Shown here: piece by piece, positions 60,383-64,000 of the stretch
Position numbering within the stretch: position 1 is the stretch's first letter
How the letters are laid out: each line of letters begins with the position of its first letter
Source of the DNA: Calliopum simillimum
Taxonomy: Eukaryota > Arthropoda > Insecta > Diptera > Lauxaniidae
DNA length: 64,000 bases
Direction of reading: 5' to 3'
NCBI GenBank assembly: GCA_951812925.1
Contig: OX638370.1
Location: 434,001-498,000, forward strand
Translations under genes and position numbers: made by a program
The notes under the pieces: generated by a model
Told to the model about the DNA's origin: nothing
Seen by the model: only the letters and a program-made list of their open reading frames with translations
Database searches by the model: none

Positions 60383-60892
60383 TTAAAAGTTTTTCTTTTC
60401 ATGATTTTTTATTTGGTTTCTTTTATTTTGTTTGATATTTGTCCTGGGATTTGGCAATAAGTCCAACTTATTGTGGGCGTGTGTGTAGAAAGTCTGACGG
60501 TTGCCGGGGCCAGGGCGTGGGGAATAGTTACTGTTTGGCGAACTGCTTGACTTCATGGCGAACAGAACGCAGCGTCTGCACTTAAATCGTGCGGTGAACC
60601 TGGTTGGCATGTAAACTTTTTTGGTTTTGCTTTTTTCGTAGGTTAACAGCAACGGTGGGGGTTCGCTAGCTGGCGTTCGACCGCCTAAAAGTAGACTACA
60701 AAACAATTTACAGTCTATTAAGTCATGATGCACGTCGTTGAGTACCGAAACGACAAAGTGGATGCCAGCCACATCGATGAGGTTGGAGGTAGTCGTAGGA
60801 ATTTGCACATCATAAATTATTTTGTTTTGGATTTCATTTTGGCCCACGGCCCACGTCCCACTAAATGAGCGTTCGTGGGTACACACACACAT
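60383..60892 (-). CDS. Longest open frame of the window; possible exon (uncertain)
   Basis: I do not recognise this 169-codon frame. It starts in a CACACAC/CATATG context and reads GTWAVGQNEIQNKIIYDVQI, then VAGIHFVVSVLNDVHHDL and later Arg/Lys/Ser-rich sequence ending HEKKNF. The middle (60500-60830) is clearly less A+T-rich than the surroundings, which favours some selected function. The final part is low-complexity Asn/Lys sequence. An overlapping plus-strand 47-codon ORF (60725-60868) competes with it. Confidence 0.22.
   Translation of the reverse strand: MCVCTHERSFSGTWAVGQNEIQNKIIYDVQIPTTTSNLIDVAGIHFVVSVLNDVHHDLIDCKLFCSLLLGGRTPASEPPPLLLTYEKSKTKKVYMPTRFTARFKCRRCVLFAMKSSSSPNSNYSPRPGPGNRQTFYTHAHNKLDLLPNPRTNIKQNKRNQIKNHEKKNF
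60725..60868 (+). CDS. Small ORF, 47 codons (uncertain)
   Basis: The frame starts MMHVVEYRNDKVDASHIDEV, continues with GGSRRNLHII and a hydrophobic NYFVLDFILAHG, and ends TK before TGA. It has balanced composition and lies in the GC-richer patch. No family is recognised. It overlaps the minus-strand frame 60383-60892, and at most one of the two is likely real. Confidence 0.15.
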   Translation: MMHVVEYRNDKVDASHIDEVGGSRRNLHIINYFVLDFILAHGPRPTK

Positions 60893-61555
60893 ATGTATGT
60901 GTAAGTGCGTTTGCGGGAATTTTTGGGTGAAAATGAAAAGTGAAACGAAGAGTAAACTTCAAAATGCATATGAAATTGGACTAATAGAGGGAAAAACTTT
61001 TTGCGTTCCCATTTTAAGGTTAAGTGGGCGCCGGGTGGGCGTACAGGTAAAACAAGCACCATTTAAATATGCCGCAGAAGATTAAGCGGTTTATTTGACA
61101 AAAAGTTCTGTTGTTTGGCATTGCAATGTGTTACTTATTCTAATAAACTTTGTCAATAGGGCGTTTGAATATTATTTTTTCAATTCGAGCAACTTTCTAC
61201 ATAACGTTCTCTTTTTTTGGCACAGTTGGAGAAAAAGTTTTCTGTCAAATCATTTCAAGATAATCCACAAGCTGCTTAGCAGAATCATTTAAATTGATTT
61301 CACATATTCCTTTTGCCTCGATGTTTTTCTTGCTTTTTTCTGGTTTAAACTTTGAGTTTCATGCAGTGCGGCTGAAGGCAACGCGTGCCAAATAATCAGC
61401 ATCTGGAAAAATGTAAAATGAAGGCTTTATTTATTTTTTTGCGAATGATAGCAGCGTCATGCATTTGAATTTTTATTTAATTTTTCATTTAATTTTTCAT
61501 TTTCATCTATTAATACAATTCTGTCCTAGTACAACAAGATATAAATCTTATAATT
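60893..61555. other. No feature seen
   Basis: A+T-rich, with a repeated TTTTTCATTTAATTTTTCAT near 61475-61505. Overlapping short ORFs have no motif. Confidence 0.25.
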
Positions 61556-62387
61556 ACACTGGTCGACAAATTTCGAAAAAAATTTCGACTGGAGAAGAAG
61601 ATGATGTTTCATAAGTAATTTGGGTGCGCTGAATTCGAATCTGTAATCGGTTTTTCTCTATCAGGTCAGGTTTTGGAGATAATCGACCTTTTCGATTTTT
61701 GAGGTAATAGCTCCATTTTTTCGAACATATTTTGAGAAACCCAATTTCGATCGAATATGTTTTTACACCATTATAGAGAAAAATTTCTAAACTTTCAACA
61801 AGTGTACCAATATCTAAGACCATTTCGATTTTCATAGAAAACACAAATTATCTTTAAATTTTTGTTGAAAAAATTCATTTCTTCTATCAAAATCGAAATG
61901 GTCTTATTTCACTAAAACCTTAATAACTTTTTAAAAAATTATCCGATTTTACTAAAATTGAACTCCAAATATTTGCAATTAAATACACTATTGAACTAAA
62001 ATATAAAAAATATATATTTGTATAAGCTACTGGCAAAAAAACCGTGTTTAATTTGGCTTAAACACGAAAAAGTGTAAAAAACTACTATACAAATTAAGTT
62101 TTCGTTGCTATAACTCAGACAATTTGAATCGGATCTTAGATATTGGTACATTTGTTGAAAGTTTAGGAATTTTCCTCTATAGTAGTGTAAAAACATATTC
62201 AATCGAAATTGGGTTTCTCAAAATATGTTCGAAAAAATGGAGCTATAACCTCAAAAATCGAAAAGGTCAATTATCTCCAAAACCTGACCTGATAGAGAAA
62301 AACCGATTGCAGATTCGAATTCACCGCACCAAATAACTCTAGGAACACTATTTGATTGCTCCAGTCGAAAATAGTGTAGACCAGTGT
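61556..62387. mobile_element. 832-bp palindromic element, family E
   Basis: Ends are ACACTGGTCGAC and GTAGACCAGTGT. The left arm (61556-61840) and right arm (62110-62387) are inverted copies. The loop is about 270 bp. The module GCTGAATTCGAATCTGTAAT (61628-61647) and its inverse lie about 70 bp from each end, as in family D. The arms contain the same open frame in both copies, read inward, but no known domain. Confidence 0.8.
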
Positions 62388-62645
62388 TATAGACTAGGTC
62401 ACGACATTGAGTTAGCAGTAAGTTTGTTGATCACTATATCAAAACTAGTAAAAATTAATAACTAAGAAAATAAGACAAATAAATAAAATTTAAATAAAAA
62501 ACGTTAAGAATAGTAAAAACAATATATGTAACAATCAAAGGTTCTATTAATTTTACAAGAAATGGTTTACAACGTTATACACTACATAAAGATATAGCAA
62601 ATTTTAATATTCTTAAGACATGAATATTTTACTACACCTACATTA
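62388..62645. other. No feature seen
   Basis: A+T-rich spacer between two palindromic elements. Confidence 0.3.
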
Positions 62646-63754
62646 GCCCAGGAAAATAAGAATTTTTCTGCGAAACAATTCCAAGTGAATTTTTTTCACC
62701 GGAATTATCTTTATTTATGCATGATACACAAACTGTGAAAAGTCCATTGCAAAGTCGTGTGCGGAAAAAAAGTTATTAAGGCTCAAAGGTCGCTAAAATC
62801 AGTTTTTTGCAAATATCTCGCTAATGCTAACTTTTACAGAAAAATATTGGTCTCCAATTTTGTAGGACAGAAAATTTCATACAAAAGTGCGTTAAAAGTA
62901 TTTGCGTATGAATTCTAGTTTAGAAGATCACCCAATTTAAAAAGTTGTTAACAGTTTTGATATGAAATACTACCTATGAGTTCGTATTAAAATATCTTAC
63001 TTTTTAAATTGCAATAACTCTTCAATGAGAAGTCGCACCAAGAAAATTGAAACACCGTTTAAAAAATAATTTGATTTTCTATATAGCGTAATAATTTATT
63101 TTCAAATAACCCGTGGCCTTAAAGATATTCGTGAAAAACCGTTAAGACTTCAAAAATACTGGTTTTTGAAGGATATTTCCAAAACGAAGGGTCATATGAT
63201 AAAAAGTTGAGCGCTAATTTTGTAAAAAATTGTAAGATCTACAAAAAGTAAGCAATATGTGTACACATAGAAGTAACCGTTTAGAAGATATTCGAAAAAA
63301 AACCCTTAAAATACCAAAAAACCGGTTTCTATTGAATATCTTCTATACGGTTACTTCTATGTGTACACATATCGCTTATTTTTTGTAGATCTTGTAATTC
63401 TCTACAAAATTGGTCACCCTACTTTTTATCGTAGTACTTACCAATTCGGAGATATCCTTCAAAAACCAGTAATTTCGAAGCCTTAACGGTTATTCAAGAA
63501 TATTTTTAAGGTTATGAGCCGTATAGAAAAAAAAAATTTGTACGGTATATAAAAAATTAAATTATCTTTCAAACGGCATTTTGATTTTGTTTGTACAACT
63601 TCTGATTGAAGAGTTATTGCAATTTAAAAAGTAAGATATTTTAATACGAACTCATAGGTAGTATCTCATGCATAAATAAAGATAATTCCGGTGAAAAAAA
63701 TTCATTTGGAATTATTTCGTACAGCAGCTCTTTTTTCGTCTTATTTTCCTGGGC
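62646..63754. mobile_element. Palindromic element, family B copy 2
   Basis: It has the same GCCCAGGAAAATAAGA ends as 15763-17112, flanked by TA (62644-62645 and 63755-63756). Compared with copy 1 the right arm lacks about 240 bp, the join lying at GTAGTATCTCATGCATAAAT (63659-63678). The loop (near 63315) is inverted relative to copy 1. Sequence match between copies is very high by eye. Confidence 0.85.
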
Positions 63755-63756
63755 TA

Positions 63757-64000
63757 CATGTGGGCCATCTTTGTTTGATTGGAGCATTTGAAATTATTTT
63801 TCAAATTCATTTAGTATCTTAATTCTGATGCATATGGCAACTCTGTTTCAAGCACTATTACTTTTTAAGTCTAAATTTATTGTATGAATTAATGAAACAA
63901 AAATGAAACCGTGACACCAACAACTGTAGCAATGATCCAGCATTTAAAATTCAAATATTAAAATCCATATTAAAGCCGACACACCAGCACAAGAACACAC
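63757..64000. other. No feature seen
   Basis: A+T-rich sequence to the right edge, no ORF. Confidence 0.3.

Noticed and set aside
61554..62336. Two ORFs, one on each strand, with near-identical peptides (VESLxIFLYxxVKTYSIEI)
   Set aside because: They are the two arms of a palindromic element. Identity comes from the inverted repeat and gives no evidence of coding constraint; no domain is recognised.
1..64000. CRISPR arrays, rRNA genes, bacterial operons
   Set aside because: The only regular short-spaced repeat is the 35.9-kb minisatellite, whose units have no unique spacers. Nothing resembles rRNA. Gene structure with introns is eukaryotic.

Overview
The window looks like a piece of a dipteran (fly) nuclear genome. 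It is strongly A+T-rich, coding DNA is sparse and split by short introns (62-66 bp) with consensus GT..AG sites, TATGTATG-type and opa-like (TTG)n runs are common, and there are many degraded DNA transposons of insect type (mariner, Tc1-like, piggyBac-like, P-like, pogo-like). A tephritid-like or other cyclorrhaphan fly fits best. That placement is an inference from style and was not checked by search.

One gene is convincingly supported. A multi-exon, multi-pass membrane protein lies on the minus strand at 1-1843 and runs off the left edge. It reads as an insect gustatory-receptor-like (7tm_7) protein with an unusually long Ser/Thr/Asn-rich N-terminal tail. The other 62 kb looks like intergenic or very long intron DNA. 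A perfect CAG|GTAAGT junction behind a pyrimidine-rich tract at 9437/9438 (+) is either a recursive splice site or the donor of a short non-coding exon, and would suit a long plus-strand intron. Three weak coding candidates (18.9 kb, 40.9 kb, 60.4-60.9 kb) are listed at low confidence.

Most recognisable structure is mobile DNA, often nested. At 4.6-7.1 kb an inverted duplication of a Tc1-like transposase fragment forms a fold-back element carrying a TTAA-flanked piggyBac-like insertion. At 9.9-11.9 kb an inverted-repeat element contains a reverse-transcriptase tail fossil and an 807-bp MITE. At 12.2 kb there is a pogo/Tigger-like MITE. At 22.3-23.1 kb a MITE has been interrupted by a P-like element. 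At 25.0-29.0 kb a 4-kb element with TTA duplications carries a small spliced ORF and a 2.3-kb palindrome. At 32.7-34.4 kb a defective mariner is split by a defective Tc1-like element. At 35.7-36.8 kb a minisatellite lies in an LTR-like unit.

The most unusual feature is the density of long palindromic (hairpin) elements: 15.2, 15.8-17.1, 23.2, 25.5-27.8, 44.7-45.6, 57.3, 61.6-62.4 and 62.6-63.8 kb. Several unrelated-looking ones share a short CTGAATCCGAAT-type module near their ends. If transcribed they would give long hairpin RNAs. No CRISPR array, rRNA gene, intact tRNA gene or intact transposase was seen.
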